NCBI RefSeq assembly: GCF_004322395.1
Contig: NZ_SCTW01000049.1
Coordinates: 1 to 64,000 of the forward strand
Direction of reading: 5' to 3'
From: Methylobacter sp.
Lineage (GTDB): Bacteria > Pseudomonadota > Gammaproteobacteria > Methylococcales > Methylomonadaceae
Length of the DNA stretch: 64,000 nt
The number at the start of each line of letters is the position of its first letter. The stretch's first letter is position 1. Of this stretch, positions 8,749 to 22,429 are shown piece after piece. The notes below the pieces were generated by a model. That model searched no databases and was not told the origin of the DNA. It worked only from the letters and a program-made list of their open reading frames with translations. A program made the translations under genes and the position numbers.

Positions 8749-10143
8749 TTACTTACCGATACAAAAGCTGGAAAATATTTTCCCCAGCAAATCATCCGAA
8801 GTGAATTTTCCGGTAATTTCCGCAAGGCTCATTTGCGCCTGTCTTAAATCCTCCGCGACCAGTTCTCCTGCTTGGCTGCTTCTTAACTGATTTAAAGCAC
8901 TTTCAACAAACTCATGGCCTTTGTTCAAGGCTTCGATATGCCGTCTTCGGGCGATGAACACATTATCGGTAGCCTCATTAAAACCGACGCTCTGTTTGAG
9001 GTGTTGCTTTAACAGTTTCATACCGTTGCCGGTTTTTATCGACAAATAGATTTGGGTGCCGAGTTCCGTTTGCTTTATTTCCGGTTCTAGCCCCAGCAAA
9101 TCTATTTTGTTGTAAATTTGGGTGACGTTGCTGCCGGGCGGCAGTGTTTTTAATACCGACTCTATATCCGGTTCCCTGGCATCGATCAGTAATAAAATCT
9201 TATCGGCGTTTTTGATTTCCAGATGAGCCCTGCGGATGCCTTCCTGTTCTATCGCATTGTCGCTTTCGCGCAGGCCTGCAGTGTCGATGATATGCAGAGG
9301 CATGCCGTCCAGCTGGATGCGCTCTTTTAACACGTCGCGCGTGGTTCCGGCTATGTCTGTGACTATCGCGGCTTCGTGTCCGGCCAGCGCATTGAGCAGG
9401 CTGGATTTTCCGGCGTTGGGTTTGCCGGCCAATACGACAGTCATACCGTCGCGCAGCAGGCGGCCTTGTTGCGCCGTTTGTTGGATTTGTTCGAGACGGT
9501 GCAGTATTTTAAGCATCCGGTTTTCGACTACGCCGTCGGTTAGGAAATCGATTTCTTCATCGACAAAATCGATAGCCGCTTCAACGTAAGTTCTGAGCTC
9601 GGTCAATTCTTCGACCAGTTCGTTGACCTGTACTGAAAAAACGCCCTGCATTGACTTTTGCGCAGAACGGACCGATTGCTCCGTACTGCTTTCAATTAAG
9701 TCGGCGACAGCTTCAGCCTGGGCTAGGTCGAGTTTATTGTTTAGAAATGCGCGTTCGGTAAATTCGCCGGGATTAGCTAAGCGTGCGCCTAAAGATAACA
9801 CTCTACGTAACAGCATATCCAATACGACCGAGCCGCCGTGTCCTTGAAGTTCAAGGATGTCTTCGCCGGTGTAAGAAGCCGGGGCCGGAAAATAGAGAGT
9901 GATGCCGGAATCGATGACTGAACCGTCTTTATCTATAAAAGATGAATACAGGGCCAGTCGAGGAACTAATGGTTTATCTCCAGGGATGGAGTGTATGTCG
10001 CTGGCCTGCTGAGAGCAGGCGCGACGGATTAGGCGTTTGGCGATGTCAGAAACTAAAGTCCCCGAAATGCGGATGATACCGACACCGCCGTTCCCTGGCG
10101 GTGTTGCAATGGCTGCAATGGTATCTAGGTTTTCAATTTCCAC
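8749..10143 (-). CDS. mnmE: tRNA modification GTPase MnmE
   Basis: The 464-residue protein has the N-terminal tetrahydrofolate-binding domain (from DTIAAIATPPG), helical domains, an inserted G domain with G1 GKPNAGKSS, G2 TTRD, G3 DTAG and G4 NKID, and the C-terminal FCIGK whose Cys is characteristic of MnmE. With MnmG it installs carboxymethylaminomethyl groups on wobble uridine 34 of several tRNAs. It is the last gene of the rpmH-rnpA-yidD-yidC-mnmE cluster and follows yidC by 12 bases. Confidence 0.97.
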   Translation of the reverse strand: MEIENLDTIAAIATPPGNGGVGIIRISGTLVSDIAKRLIRRACSQQASDIHSIPGDKPLVPRLALYSSFIDKDGSVIDSGITLYFPAPASYTGEDILELQGHGGSVVLDMLLRRVLSLGARLANPGEFTERAFLNNKLDLAQAEAVADLIESSTEQSVRSAQKSMQGVFSVQVNELVEELTELRTYVEAAIDFVDEEIDFLTDGVVENRMLKILHRLEQIQQTAQQGRLLRDGMTVVLAGKPNAGKSSLLNALAGHEAAIVTDIAGTTRDVLKERIQLDGMPLHIIDTAGLRESDNAIEQEGIRRAHLEIKNADKILLLIDAREPDIESVLKTLPPGSNVTQIYNKIDLLGLEPEIKQTELGTQIYLSIKTGNGMKLLKQHLKQSVGFNEATDNVFIARRRHIEALNKGHEFVESALNQLRSSQAGELVAEDLRQAQMSLAEITGKFTSDDLLGKIFSSFCIGK

Positions 10144-10155
10144 AAAAGCTTAGAG

Positions 10156-11868
10156 TCATACAGTTTTAGCTATCTGTTTGGTGATATACGACTGTTGAAT
10201 GATAGACAGGGTGTTATTGACCACCCAGTATAAAACCAAACCGGCCGGGAAAAACAAGAAGAAAATAGTGAAGACGATCGGGAACATCCTCATTACTTTA
10301 GCCTGTATCGGATCAATCGGCGCAGGATTTAAGCTTTGCTGGATTTTCATGGTGATACCCATGATGACCGGCAATACATAAAACGGATCTTGTATCGATA
10401 AGTCCTGTATCCACAACATAAAAGGCGCTTGACGAAACTCAACAGTCTCGCTCAATACCCAGTATAAACACATAAATACCGGAATCTGAACCAAAATCGG
10501 CAAACAGCCACCCAATGGATTGACCTTCTCTTTTTTATACAGGGCCATCATTTCGGTATTGAAACGCTGTCTGTCATCGGCAAAACGCTCTTGCAGTTCT
10601 TTAAGACGCGGCTGAATTTTGCGCATCTTGGCCATTGATCTGTAACTTGATTGCGACAATGGGAAAAACAGTAATTTGATACACAGCGTTACGCCGATAA
10701 TGGCTATGCCCCAATTGCCTGCGGCATTGTGGATCTGGTTCAATAACCAATAAATCGGTTTGCCGATAAAGGTTAAAAAACTGTAATCGACGGTAAGCTC
10801 CAAACCAGGCGCTATTTTTTCCATCATAGGCTGGATTTTAGGACCGGCGAATAATTTGGCAACAAATTGCGCATCCGAGTTTGCGTTAACGGTAACCGGT
10901 GGAGAATAAGTCCCGATAACATAGCGTCCGTCATTCAGTGCCTTGGTATAAAAGTGATTTTCTTGATCGGTAGGCGGAATCCATGCGGAAGCAAAATAAT
11001 GCTGAATCATTGCTGTCCAACCGCCTTTGGTCGCAACATCAAGATTCTCATCGGCCATATCGTCATAACTTATTTTTTGGTATTTCTCTTTTTCGGTATA
11101 GATAACGCCGCCTGCATAAGCTCTCATGCCGCCGGTCAACATTCCGCCACTGCTGCTTGTCGTATCCGGTGCTCTAAGCAACTGGCTGTATTGTCTGCCG
11201 GACCAAGGCTTATCGGAATTATTTTTGACTTTTTGTTCCAGCGTTATGTCATAACTGCCGCGTTTAAAGGTAAACAGTTTGGTAACAGTTAGGCCATTAT
11301 CAGTCCATGTTAACGGTACTGTTAAACTATCTTGCCCGGGTTTTAGATCGTAACTGTCCTGTTCATTTTTAAATACCGTGTGATGAGTCGGCGCAGTTGC
11401 AAAACCGCTATCGGCAATTAAACCGCTTTGCGCGACAAATAACTTTTCCTGGCTGCTGTCAAATAGGCGTACCGGAGCAGTATTTTTTTCAGCAACAGAT
11501 AAACCGACCATTGCGCGTAGCTTATCTACGACAGTGTTGGATTTCTCAACCGGATAGTCCAGTAAATCCAAATTCTGGATTGTGCCTCCTTGCAGATCAA
11601 TTTGAAGCGCAAGCACATCGGTTTTGACGGTAATAATGTTGGCGGATGAAACTGTCGCCAATGGAACGGCTGCGGTATTTTGCTCTGCCGGTTCTGTTTG
11701 AGCCGATTCACCGCTGGCAGAAGGTAAATCTTCTTTAGTATTGGCGGCTATAGGATCTACAATAGGAGCAACTTCGGGTTTCGGGCCATAATCCAGTTGC
11801 CAAGCTTGTTGCATCAAAATAACAAGCGTCGCAAAAGTAACGATCAGTACAAATCTTATGTTATCCAT
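10156..11868 (-). CDS. yidC: Membrane protein insertase YidC
   Basis: The 570-residue protein has an N-terminal transmembrane segment (from MDNIRFVLI), a large periplasmic beta domain (about 60-350), and the conserved C-terminal five-helix insertase core including [11 protein letters not shown] and [16 protein letters not shown]. It inserts and folds inner-membrane proteins with or without SecYEG. The start at 11868 gives the typical MDNIR N-terminus; it overlaps the end of yidD by 8 bases, indicating coupled translation. Confidence 0.96.
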   Translation of the reverse strand: MDNIRFVLIVTFATLVILMQQAWQLDYGPKPEVAPIVDPIAANTKEDLPSASGESAQTEPAEQNTAAVPLATVSSANIITVKTDVLALQIDLQGGTIQNLDLLDYPVEKSNTVVDKLRAMVGLSVAEKNTAPVRLFDSSQEKLFVAQSGLIADSGFATAPTHHTVFKNEQDSYDLKPGQDSLTVPLTWTDNGLTVTKLFTFKRGSYDITLEQKVKNNSDKPWSGRQYSQLLRAPDTTSSSGGMLTGGMRAYAGGVIYTEKEKYQKISYDDMADENLDVATKGGWTAMIQHYFASAWIPPTDQENHFYTKALNDGRYVIGTYSPPVTVNANSDAQFVAKLFAGPKIQPMMEKIAPGLELTVDYSFLTFIGKPIYWLLNQIHNAAGNWGIAIIGVTLCIKLLFFPLSQSSYRSMAKMRKIQPRLKELQERFADDRQRFNTEMMALYKKEKVNPLGGCLPILVQIPVFMCLYWVLSETVEFRQAPFMLWIQDLSIQDPFYVLPVIMGITMKIQQSLNPAPIDPIQAKVMRMFPIVFTIFFLFFPAGLVLYWVVNNTLSIIQQSYITKQIAKTV

Positions 11869-12094
11869 TCTTATTACCAAATTTTTCCGGAACGGGATCA
11901 ATGCCACCTTCATGGAACGGGTGGCATCTTAATAATCTTTTGAGGGTGAGATAAGAGCCGATAATGGCTCCATGGAGCTGAAGCGCTTCCAGAGAATAAC
12001 TTGAACAACTTGGATAGAAACGACACCTGTTTCCAAGCAAAGGACTAATAAAGTACTTATAAAACTTTATAATTGCTATGAGCATGAATCGCAT
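11861..12094 (-). CDS. yidD: Membrane protein insertion efficiency factor YidD
   Basis: The 77-residue protein has the YidD signature: an N-terminal amphipathic helix ([11 protein letters not shown]), then [16 protein letters not shown] and [13 protein letters not shown]. YidD is a small membrane-associated protein that helps YidC-dependent insertion. The gene overlaps rnpA by 19 bases and yidC by 8. Confidence 0.95.
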   Translation of the reverse strand: MRFMLIAIIKFYKYFISPLLGNRCRFYPSCSSYSLEALQLHGAIIGSYLTLKRLLRCHPFHEGGIDPVPEKFGNKNG

Positions 12095-12447
12095 CGGGAT
12101 ACCAACTTAAGCCAATGCCTTTCCAACGATTTTCTCAACAAATCCAGCGGAGCATCTACGGCTTCTCTACGAGCCAAAACAACAATATCAATATTCCCCA
12201 ATCCATGTTGTTTTATTCTAAAGTTTTCCCGGACAGTTCGCTTAATCACATTCCTTTGCACTGCCTTTCTTATATTTTTTTTAGCAATCGCCAAACCCAG
12301 CCGAGGATGATCGAAATCATTCTTTATGGCTAATAGAGTAAAATATTGGTCACTTGATTTTACAGGCTTAGCAAAAACCTTTTTATATTCAGCCGGTTTT
12401 TTTAACCGTAACTGCGGGGGGAAACTAAAAACTTCTTCAGCCACCAA
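12076..12447 (-). CDS. rnpA: Ribonuclease P protein component
   Basis: The 123-residue protein has the RNase P protein fold: [17 protein letters not shown] at the N-terminus and the RNR-type motif [13 protein letters not shown] that contacts the RNA subunit. It binds the catalytic RNA and the 5' leader of pre-tRNAs. It starts 7 bases after the rpmH stop, as in most bacteria. Confidence 0.96.
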   Translation of the reverse strand: MVAEEVFSFPPQLRLKKPAEYKKVFAKPVKSSDQYFTLLAIKNDFDHPRLGLAIAKKNIRKAVQRNVIKRTVRENFRIKQHGLGNIDIVVLARREAVDAPLDLLRKSLERHWLKLVSRCDSCS

Positions 12448-12454
12448 CCGTCAA

Positions 12455-12589
12455 CTAAACGGTTAACTGGGCGCGACCTTTTGCTCTACGAGCATTGAGA
12501 ACTTTACGGCCACCTACAGTTGCCATTCTTGCACGAAAACCGTGCGTTCTTACGCGTTTAATTTTACTCGGTTGGTATGTTCTTTTCAT
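12455..12589 (-). CDS. rpmH: 50S ribosomal protein L34
   Basis: Translating the minus strand from ATG at 12589 gives 44 residues, [18 protein letters not shown] through AKGRAQLTV, the usual L34 length and sequence. It is the first gene of the leftward cluster and its start lies 169 bases from the dnaA start, with the divergent promoters in between. Confidence 0.97.
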   Translation of the reverse strand: MKRTYQPSKIKRVRTHGFRARMATVGGRKVLNARRAKGRAQLTV

Positions 12590-12758
12590 TTACTTAAAGC
12601 CTAATCGGATGAGAGTGTTAACAAAAACAGATAAAAAAGACAGCGGATGATAAAATAAACCATCAGGCGTGTCAATTCTGTAGCGTAATGTTTTATTGCG
12701 GTATAGTGATAAGAAGCTATATTACTTTATTAATTATAATCAAATTTTTACTATTTCG

Positions 12759-14075
12759 ATGAGCTCAATTTGGAACAATTGTCTTTCTAAACTTGAAAAT
12801 GAAATTTCAGGTTCTGACTTCAGTACCTGGATACGGCCTCTTCAGGCTATAGAAAGAAATGGACAAATAAAATTATTAGCTCCAAACCGGTTTGTACTGG
12901 ATTGGATTAAAGAGCATTATTTTGCAAAAATTGAAGAGACCATTCATGAGTTTTCTAACGGCACATTAACGTTGAGCCTGGAAATCGGTACTAAAAGCTC
13001 ATCCATTCCTCCGGCAGCTAAAATGGCCAAGCCGGCCGGAGCTCAAAAAACCAGTCCCAATTTTCTCAATAAAGCGTTTACGTTCGACAATTTTGTTGAA
13101 GGTAAATCCAATCAATTGGCTAGAGCGGCTTCAATGCAGGTTGCTGAAAATATCGGCAAAGCTTACAACCCGTTACTGATTTACGGCAGTTCGGGTTTGG
13201 GTAAAACTCATATGATGCATGCGATAGGCAATGCTGTTTTACAAAAAAATCCTTCTGCGACTGTTGTTTATCTTCATTCTGAAAAATTCGTTCAGGATAT
13301 GGTCAGGGCTTTGCAACAAAATGCGATTAACGCTTTTAAAGAATTTTATCGCGGCGTTGATGTGCTTTTAATTGATGACATTCAATTCTTTGCCGGCAAA
13401 GAACGCTCTCAGGAAGAATTTTTTCATACTTTCAATACGCTCTTAGAAAAGAAACACCAAGTCATTTTAACTTGCGACAAATATCCTAAAGAAATCATAG
13501 GTCTTGAAGACCGCTTAAAATCACGGTTTGGTTGGGGGCTTCCTGTTTTAATCGAGCCGCCCGATATGGAAACCAGAGCCGCTATTTTAATGAAGAAAGC
13601 TGCTTTGGTTAATATTGAGCTGGTTCAGGATGTGGCTTTCTTTATTGCGAAAAGGATTCCTTCCAATGTTCGAGATCTGGAAGGGGCTTTAAGAAGAGTC
13701 ATTGCCAACGCCCAGTTTACCGGTCGTGAAATCACCATTGAATTTACCAAAGAAGCTTTGCACGATTTAATTTCGCTACAGGATAAGCTGGTTAATATCG
13801 ACAATATACAGAAAACAGTCGCCGAATATTTCAAAATCCGAGTCGCCGATTTGTCTTCTAAAAACAGGAAACAATCCATTACAAGGCCTCGGCAAATGGC
13901 TATGTGTCTGGCTAGGGAGCTGACATCACAGAGCTTTCCGGAAATCGGCGATGCTTTCGGCGGTCGCGATCACACCACGGTAATGAATGCCTGTAAAAGA
14001 ATTACCGAATTAAAAGAAGCCGATAGCAAGATTGCAGAAGATTACTCCAACCTGTTGAGAACCCTGTCACATTGA
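12759..14075 (+). CDS. dnaA: Chromosomal replication initiator DnaA
   Basis: The 438-residue protein has domain I ([16 protein letters not shown] ...), a short linker, the AAA+ domain III with Walker [10 protein letters not shown] and Walker [10 protein letters not shown], and the C-terminal DNA-binding domain IV with the signature [12 protein letters not shown]. It binds TTATCCACA boxes and melts the origin. The ATG at 12759 is chosen because it gives the standard N-terminus; an in-frame TTG 63 bases upstream would add residues with no family match. Confidence 0.97.
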   Translation: MSSIWNNCLSKLENEISGSDFSTWIRPLQAIERNGQIKLLAPNRFVLDWIKEHYFAKIEETIHEFSNGTLTLSLEIGTKSSSIPPAAKMAKPAGAQKTSPNFLNKAFTFDNFVEGKSNQLARAASMQVAENIGKAYNPLLIYGSSGLGKTHMMHAIGNAVLQKNPSATVVYLHSEKFVQDMVRALQQNAINAFKEFYRGVDVLLIDDIQFFAGKERSQEEFFHTFNTLLEKKHQVILTCDKYPKEIIGLEDRLKSRFGWGLPVLIEPPDMETRAAILMKKAALVNIELVQDVAFFIAKRIPSNVRDLEGALRRVIANAQFTGREITIEFTKEALHDLISLQDKLVNIDNIQKTVAEYFKIRVADLSSKNRKQSITRPRQMAMCLARELTSQSFPEIGDAFGGRDHTTVMNACKRITELKEADSKIAEDYSNLLRTLSH

Positions 14076-14263
14076 CGGGGAGCAACCTGTGGATAAAATG
14101 CATTTTTGTTAACAGCTTTTATTTAACTACAAACCGTACACGTTAAGGCAGCATACTTAACCACATTATTTATAACAACACAGCTAATTGATTATTAAGG
14201 AAAAAATACTGTTATCAACAACTTCCTTTTAACCTAGTAGTAATAATAGAAAAATAATATTTT
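14076..14263. other. dnaA-dnaN intergenic region, candidate oriC
   Basis: This AT-rich 188-base region contains a perfect DnaA box, TGTGGATAA (14088-14096, minus orientation), a near match TTATCAACA (14212-14220), and other degenerate sites. The rpmH-dnaA gap (12590-12758) has no perfect box. Placement is inferred from boxes and gene context; GC skew could not be computed by eye. Confidence 0.45.
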
Positions 14264-15415
14264 ATGAAATTTATTATTAATAGAGAAGAAATTCTGCTTC
14301 CGTTGCAGCAAATAGTCAGCGTGATAGAAAAAAGGCAAACAATGCCTATCCTTTCCAATGTCTTAATGGTTATCGAGGAAGATCAGCTGATATTGACGGG
14401 AACTGATTTAGAGATTCAGATCATCGCCAAAATCAATATTTCAACAGCTGTGCCAGGTTCAATTACGGTTCCGGCCAGAAAATTTTTGGATATTTGCAGG
14501 CTTTTACCGAGTGGTGCAGAAATTAAATTTGAATTGCATGATGATATCGCCAAGGATGGTGAGTATGCCGCAAGCCTGCCGGGAGCAGGTGCGGCAAAAG
14601 TAAAAATCGCCTCCAATCGCAGCCGTTTTTCTTTGAGTTGTTTGCCAGCTGCTAGTTATCCTGAATTTGCCGAATCGGAATTAGAGAATCACTTATTCAT
14701 CAATGCCGGCAAGTTTAAAAAAGCACTTGATAAAACCGTATTCTGCATGGCTAACCAGGATGTTCGTTATTATCTGAACGGTTTGTTGCTTAATGTATCC
14801 AACAGCAAGTTGAAGCTAGTTGCTTCCGATGGACATCGCTTATCCATTTATGAAGACATTCTAGATCAAGCTACCGGCTTCGAATCCAGAATTATTCTTC
14901 CCAGAAAAGGCGTTCTTGAATTGAGCCGATTGCTTGACGATCCCGATGCTGAACTGAAGGTTGAGTTCTCCAGCAACAATATTAGAATTTTTATCAAGAA
15001 CCTGATTTTTTCGGCAAAGCTGGTCGATTCAAAATACCCCGATTTCGGCAAAGTTTTTCAACAGGAATTTTTCAACCAAATTCATATTCAAAAGCAAATA
15101 CTAAAAGATGCGTTGACCCGTGTTGCGATCTTGTCGAATGAAAAATTCAAAGGCGTCACTTTCGATATTACCTCCGAAAGCCTGAAAATCAGCACACATA
15201 ATCCGGAGCATGATGAAGCCGAGGAGGAATTGTTTATTGAATACACGGGCGAACCTTTAACTATCGCTTTTAATGCCCAATATTTATTAGATGCTGTGTC
15301 AAATCTGGATTCGGAACTTGCGGTTCTGACAATTGCCAGTAACGCCAGCAGTTGTTTTATCGATGAACCGAGTGACTGCGGGTATAAATTTATCGTTATG
15401 CCCATGAGACTGTAA
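14264..15415 (+). CDS. dnaN: DNA polymerase III beta sliding clamp
   Basis: The 383-residue protein has three clamp domains, with landmarks MPILSNVLM, SRFSLSCLPAASYPEF, DVRYYLNGLLL, ASDGHRLSIYE, ILSNEKFKGVTF and C-terminal VMPMRL. The clamp encircles DNA and tethers polymerase III. It is about 17 residues longer than the E. coli protein, mainly through an insertion near residues 90-105 (KDGEYAASLPGAGAAK) before the SRFSLS strand. It is followed 10 bases later by recF, so they are probably cotranscribed. Confidence 0.97.
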   Translation: MKFIINREEILLPLQQIVSVIEKRQTMPILSNVLMVIEEDQLILTGTDLEIQIIAKINISTAVPGSITVPARKFLDICRLLPSGAEIKFELHDDIAKDGEYAASLPGAGAAKVKIASNRSRFSLSCLPAASYPEFAESELENHLFINAGKFKKALDKTVFCMANQDVRYYLNGLLLNVSNSKLKLVASDGHRLSIYEDILDQATGFESRIILPRKGVLELSRLLDDPDAELKVEFSSNNIRIFIKNLIFSAKLVDSKYPDFGKVFQQEFFNQIHIQKQILKDALTRVAILSNEKFKGVTFDITSESLKISTHNPEHDEAEEELFIEYTGEPLTIAFNAQYLLDAVSNLDSELAVLTIASNASSCFIDEPSDCGYKFIVMPMRL

Positions 15416-15425
15416 TATCGCATTA

Positions 15426-18996
<3,571 letters not shown>

Positions 18997-19226
18997 TTTT
19001 TATTGTCAGTTCTCATAATTGTTATACGAATTCTCAAAATTTATTAACTGAGCATGGAAAAAGCCCGCTAGAGGCTGGTCGCTTTTAGCGCAGAACTTAA
19101 ATAGGCAAAAGTGATTGGAGAAGGAATGTTTTTTAAACGAAAATTGACAGGCAAAAAACAACCCGTTACTGTCTTTCGGTCAATTATATTCAGTAAAATC
19201 AAGCGTAATGCTTTGAGGAGATCCCA

Positions 19227-20006
19227 TTGACCAAAACGGTAATCCATATCGTCGATGACATTGAGCGACTCTTCGTGATCCGTTGGTCCAACAACCACGA
19301 CATGCAGCAAATTCACGATTGGTTACAGGAAGAGGATGCGCAGGAAGTTTACGGCAATTTCCTCTGTAACTGGAACCTAACTCAGCAGTGCCATGAAGAA
19401 GGCACGCTGTTGGTTCTGATTGATGTAATTGAAGGTATTCCAGTCGCGTACCAGTGGAGCCAGTTGCTGAGGCCGGGCATCCTCCAAGTTCGTAATGATT
19501 GGAGAGGCAAAGGTCTTGGGCGGCTAATTGTTCAATATTGTATCGAGCTTGCATTGCAGCAGGATGAGATGGTTTTGGAAATTGAGTGCAAACCTTCTTC
19601 CTCTATCCCATTTTGGGAGGCAATGGGCTTCACGATCATTAAGGGTGAATTCGGAGAAACCGCCAAGGGCTTCAAGGTCTTGAGCAAAGAGCTAGCGCTA
19701 CCGCCAGGCGGAAGACCGGCATTAGTGACGATTAGCTCGTTTCCCGAGGAAAGTAAATGGCGAGAGGGTGTTCCAGCAATAGTTAGTTATCGACTCGACG
19801 CCATCTTTGCTGATGATGAGAAGGTCCATTTGTCTGAGCGCGCGTCGTTTCCGAAGGACTTTCGCCGCATGGGTCGCGATCCAGTCATAGAAATCATAGT
19901 GGATGATAAGTTGATCTTCAGGGATAAGGCTAAGTATCAGACAGCCCAAGCTCACGGCGTGAAGTGGTGCCGCAATGGTTTCTACATCGATGCAGTCACA
20001 ATATAA
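19227..20006 (+). CDS. GNAT acetyltransferase with an unassigned C-terminal part
   Basis: The 259-residue protein has a GNAT fold: QVRNDWRGKGLGRLIV (about 92-107) is the acetyl-CoA binding motif A (R/QxxGxG), and FWEAMGF is the usual motif B region. The last ~110 residues (after about 150) do not match anything I recognise. The TTG start is supported by a GAGGAG seven bases upstream. Substrate unknown. It stands alone between gyrB and a convergent dioxygenase gene. Confidence 0.75.
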   Translation: MTKTVIHIVDDIERLFVIRWSNNHDMQQIHDWLQEEDAQEVYGNFLCNWNLTQQCHEEGTLLVLIDVIEGIPVAYQWSQLLRPGILQVRNDWRGKGLGRLIVQYCIELALQQDEMVLEIECKPSSSIPFWEAMGFTIIKGEFGETAKGFKVLSKELALPPGGRPALVTISSFPEESKWREGVPAIVSYRLDAIFADDEKVHLSERASFPKDFRRMGRDPVIEIIVDDKLIFRDKAKYQTAQAHGVKWCRNGFYIDAVTI

Positions 20007-20296
20007 ATGAGCTATATGCATTTCATGGTTCGATCTCACAACGCGATGAAGTGGCTGTACTCGTTTAATGCATGCTTGGTTGAAATCGATGCAAATTGGG
20101 AATCGATAATTCTCCTGGGATTGATTGGAATCCCAAAGCGTCCGGCTCCTGCCGGCCATTACCAGTCGATCATTCATTCCAGCTCAATGGCAGGTGGGAG
20201 CTTGAAAACTGCCATTCAACGGCACCTCTGCACCATTTGTTTTAATAGCGTCCTCTCCAAAATGATTTTTTATAGTTAGTTTTGAATAAAATCGTT
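20007..20296. other. Region without a convincing gene
   Basis: An open frame of 90 codons begins right after the GNAT stop, but it has odd composition, no ribosome-binding site of its own and no family resemblance. I leave the 290 bases unassigned. Confidence 0.4.
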
Positions 20297-21109
20297 TTAC
20301 CAACTATAAGCACTCGCCATTTTCCCCATGATTTCAAACTCGAATACTCTTTTTGCTGCGGTGCTGGCGACGCCATAGCAAACATGTAGCGGCAACAAGT
20401 GCTCTTCTCTGGGATGGCAGTATCTTGCGGCAGGAGCGCGCTCCCAATTAATCAACCTGTGCTCCCGCTCCTCTTCAGTAATCTGTCTATTTGAACAGGT
20501 GTCAATCAACCAATGCTCGAAGGCCTGATTCATGGCCTGGGATTGTTGTGTCGATGGCGCAAAGAACGCTTTAAGATTATGAAATGAAAAACCGGACCCA
20601 ATCACAAGTACATTATTTTTCCTCAAATCAGCCAAGGCCTTACCCATTCGGATATGCTGTTCGGGCTGCAAGTTATTGACCAAAGACAATTGAACACACG
20701 GAATGTTTGCTTCCGGATACATCAGCTTTAACGGCACAAATAAACCGCGGTCAAAACCTCGCTGATCATCAAACTGGGCGTCAATGCCAGCACGGCCTAA
20801 TAGATTATAAATCTTGTTCGCTAGCTTAGGCGCACCCGATACAGGATACTCAATTTCATAGGCTTCTTTAGGAAAGCCATAATAATCATAGATCAGTGAA
20901 GGAAACACCCCGCTGGTAATAGTTGGCTTATTTTCTTCCCAATGTGCGCTAATGACTAAAATTTCAGACGGTTTTATAAGCGTTGGCGTAACCGTTCTAA
21001 TAAAATCTATCATGTTTTGGTGGCCCTTATCGCCCAGCAGAGGCAGCGGGCCTCCTCCATGAGAAAGGTACAAAACAGAACTTCGTTGATTAGTTGATTC
21101 GTTGTTCAT
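20297..21109 (-). CDS. Class III extradiol dioxygenase, YgiD/DODA-like
   Basis: The 270-residue protein fits the LigB-type DODA family: N-terminal LYLSHGGGPLPLL with a metal-binding His, ISAHWEE with the second His, DYYGFPKEAYEIEYP, RGFDRGLFVPL and VLVIGSGFSFHN. Members open catechol-type rings with Fe(II) or Zn; E. coli YgiD cleaves L-DOPA in vitro. The physiological substrate here is unknown. It is followed upstream, 71 bases away and on the same strand, by the pirin gene; pirin and DODA proteins commonly neighbour each other. Confidence 0.88.
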   Translation of the reverse strand: MNNESTNQRSSVLYLSHGGGPLPLLGDKGHQNMIDFIRTVTPTLIKPSEILVISAHWEENKPTITSGVFPSLIYDYYGFPKEAYEIEYPVSGAPKLANKIYNLLGRAGIDAQFDDQRGFDRGLFVPLKLMYPEANIPCVQLSLVNNLQPEQHIRMGKALADLRKNNVLVIGSGFSFHNLKAFFAPSTQQSQAMNQAFEHWLIDTCSNRQITEEEREHRLINWERAPAARYCHPREEHLLPLHVCYGVASTAAKRVFEFEIMGKMASAYSW

Positions 21110-21180
21110 GTGAACTCAACACCTATAAACGTTGGTTAAGGATCGGTACGTGAAATCCGGGGTTAAGCCTTTCGGAACAG

Positions 21181-21882
21181 TTAAGGCGCCAAATCAAATA
21201 CCAATATTTCTGCCTTCTTGGCATCCGTAATCTGGATTTGGCTTTCTTGCTCTAGCAATAGCGCATCGCCCGTACTGATTTTTTGGCCATTTACCTTAAG
21301 TTCTCCACGGATCAGGTGAACATAAGCCTTTCGGTATGGATCCAGCTTAAGGATAGTAGTTTCATTGCCATCAAATAATCCCGCATAGAGTTTGGCATCG
21401 GCATGAATGACGACAGAGCCTTGCTCTCCTGTGGGCGATGCTACTAGCCGCAATGCTCCCTGTTTCTCTGCTACTGGAATCGTCTTTTGTTCGTAACTTG
21501 GAGGGATTTCTTGCGCATTAGGCTCGATCCAAATCTGCAAAAAATGAGTTATGCTGCCTTCGGCGTGATTAAACTCACTGTGCGTCACGCCGCTACCTGC
21601 ACTCATACGCTGCACATCGCCAGGTGGAATCCCTTTGATATTGCCCATGCTGTCTTGATGGGCAAGCTCCCCCAAAAGAACGTAGCTAATAATTTCCATA
21701 TTGCGATGACTGTGCTTACCAAAGCCAGTACCCGGCTCAATGCGGTCTTCATTGATCACCCGCAAATTACCCCAACCCATATGATCAGGGTCATAGTAAT
21801 CGGCAAATGAAAACGAGTGGTAGCTTTTGAGCCAGCCATGATCGGCATAACCGCGTTCTGAGGATTTTCTGAGTTTCAACAT
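21181..21882 (-). CDS. Pirin family protein, YhhW-like
   Basis: The 233-residue bicupin resembles E. coli YhhW, a quercetin 2,3-dioxygenase. The N-terminal cupin has the metal ligands in GFGKHSHRNMEI and the later THSEFN, and the typical YADHGWLKSYHSFSFADYYDP start region. The ATG at 21882 is chosen because an AGGTGA ribosome-binding site lies five bases upstream. Pirins range from dioxygenases to redox-responsive regulators, so the function is open. It is probably cotranscribed with the dioxygenase gene downstream. Confidence 0.9.
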   Translation of the reverse strand: MLKLRKSSERGYADHGWLKSYHSFSFADYYDPDHMGWGNLRVINEDRIEPGTGFGKHSHRNMEIISYVLLGELAHQDSMGNIKGIPPGDVQRMSAGSGVTHSEFNHAEGSITHFLQIWIEPNAQEIPPSYEQKTIPVAEKQGALRLVASPTGEQGSVVIHADAKLYAGLFDGNETTILKLDPYRKAYVHLIRGELKVNGQKISTGDALLLEQESQIQITDAKKAEILVFDLAP

Positions 21883-21976
21883 AGTAATCACCTAACTAGT
21901 TAACTGGATTATCCGTTACCGTTGACTGTTACCATTCTGGAACGAAATAACTTTAAGATTCGGCTTTAGCCTAAAG

Positions 21977-22318
21977 TTATTTTTTGACCGCTTCAACCGA
22001 AATAGTCAGCGTCACATCGTCACCCACGTTGGGGGCATATTTGCCCATGTTAAAGTCAGTACGTTTAATAACGGCTGTCGCATTGGCTCCGCAAGCATCC
22101 TTTTTCAGCATCGGATGTGGTATGCACTGGAAAGAGGTCAAAGTCAGTGTCACTGGTTTGCTGATGCCTTTAAGCGTCAGTGCGCCATCAACCGACGAAA
22201 CTTTATCACCCTCGAAATTGACTTTACTGGAGGTAAAGTCAGCAGTTGGGTACTTGGCGGTATCCAGAAAGTCGGCACCCTGTATATGTTCGTTGAACAA
22301 GGGGTAGCCGGTATCAAC
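21977..22318 (-). pseudogene. YceI family protein, N-terminal half missing
   Basis: The remaining residues (DTGYPLFNEHIQGADFLDTAKYP ... to GKYAPNVGDDVTLTISVEAVKK) match the C-terminal half of YceI, a periplasmic lipocalin-like isoprenoid-binding family of about 190 residues. Family similarity stops near 22318, where the frame reaches a stop within a few codons. The signal peptide and first ~80 residues are absent. The break lies at two direct copies of TCAACCGGT, just before the GC-rich transporter operon, so a rearrangement probably removed the 5' end. Confidence 0.75.
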
Positions 22319-22368
22319 CGGTTTATGTGGTCAATTTTCAACCGGTGTCAACAATTTAAGTCTAAAAA

Positions 22369-22385
22369 GGTACGCGATGCGTACC
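22369..22385. repeat. Palindrome GGTACGC-GAT-GCGTACC
   Basis: A perfect 7-bp inverted repeat with a 3-base spacer. Related, less perfect copies occur at 42775-42791 and 62361-62377. It lies between the broken yceI and the ABC transporter operon end. Confidence 0.6.
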
Positions 22386-22429
22386 CTACGGGGCTTATTT
22401 TCCGGATAGACGATCAGATCGGCGGGGCG

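Noticed and set aside
20007-20279. 90-codon open frame following the GNAT stop codon
   Set aside because: No family resemblance, odd composition and no ribosome-binding site apart from its position after the stop.
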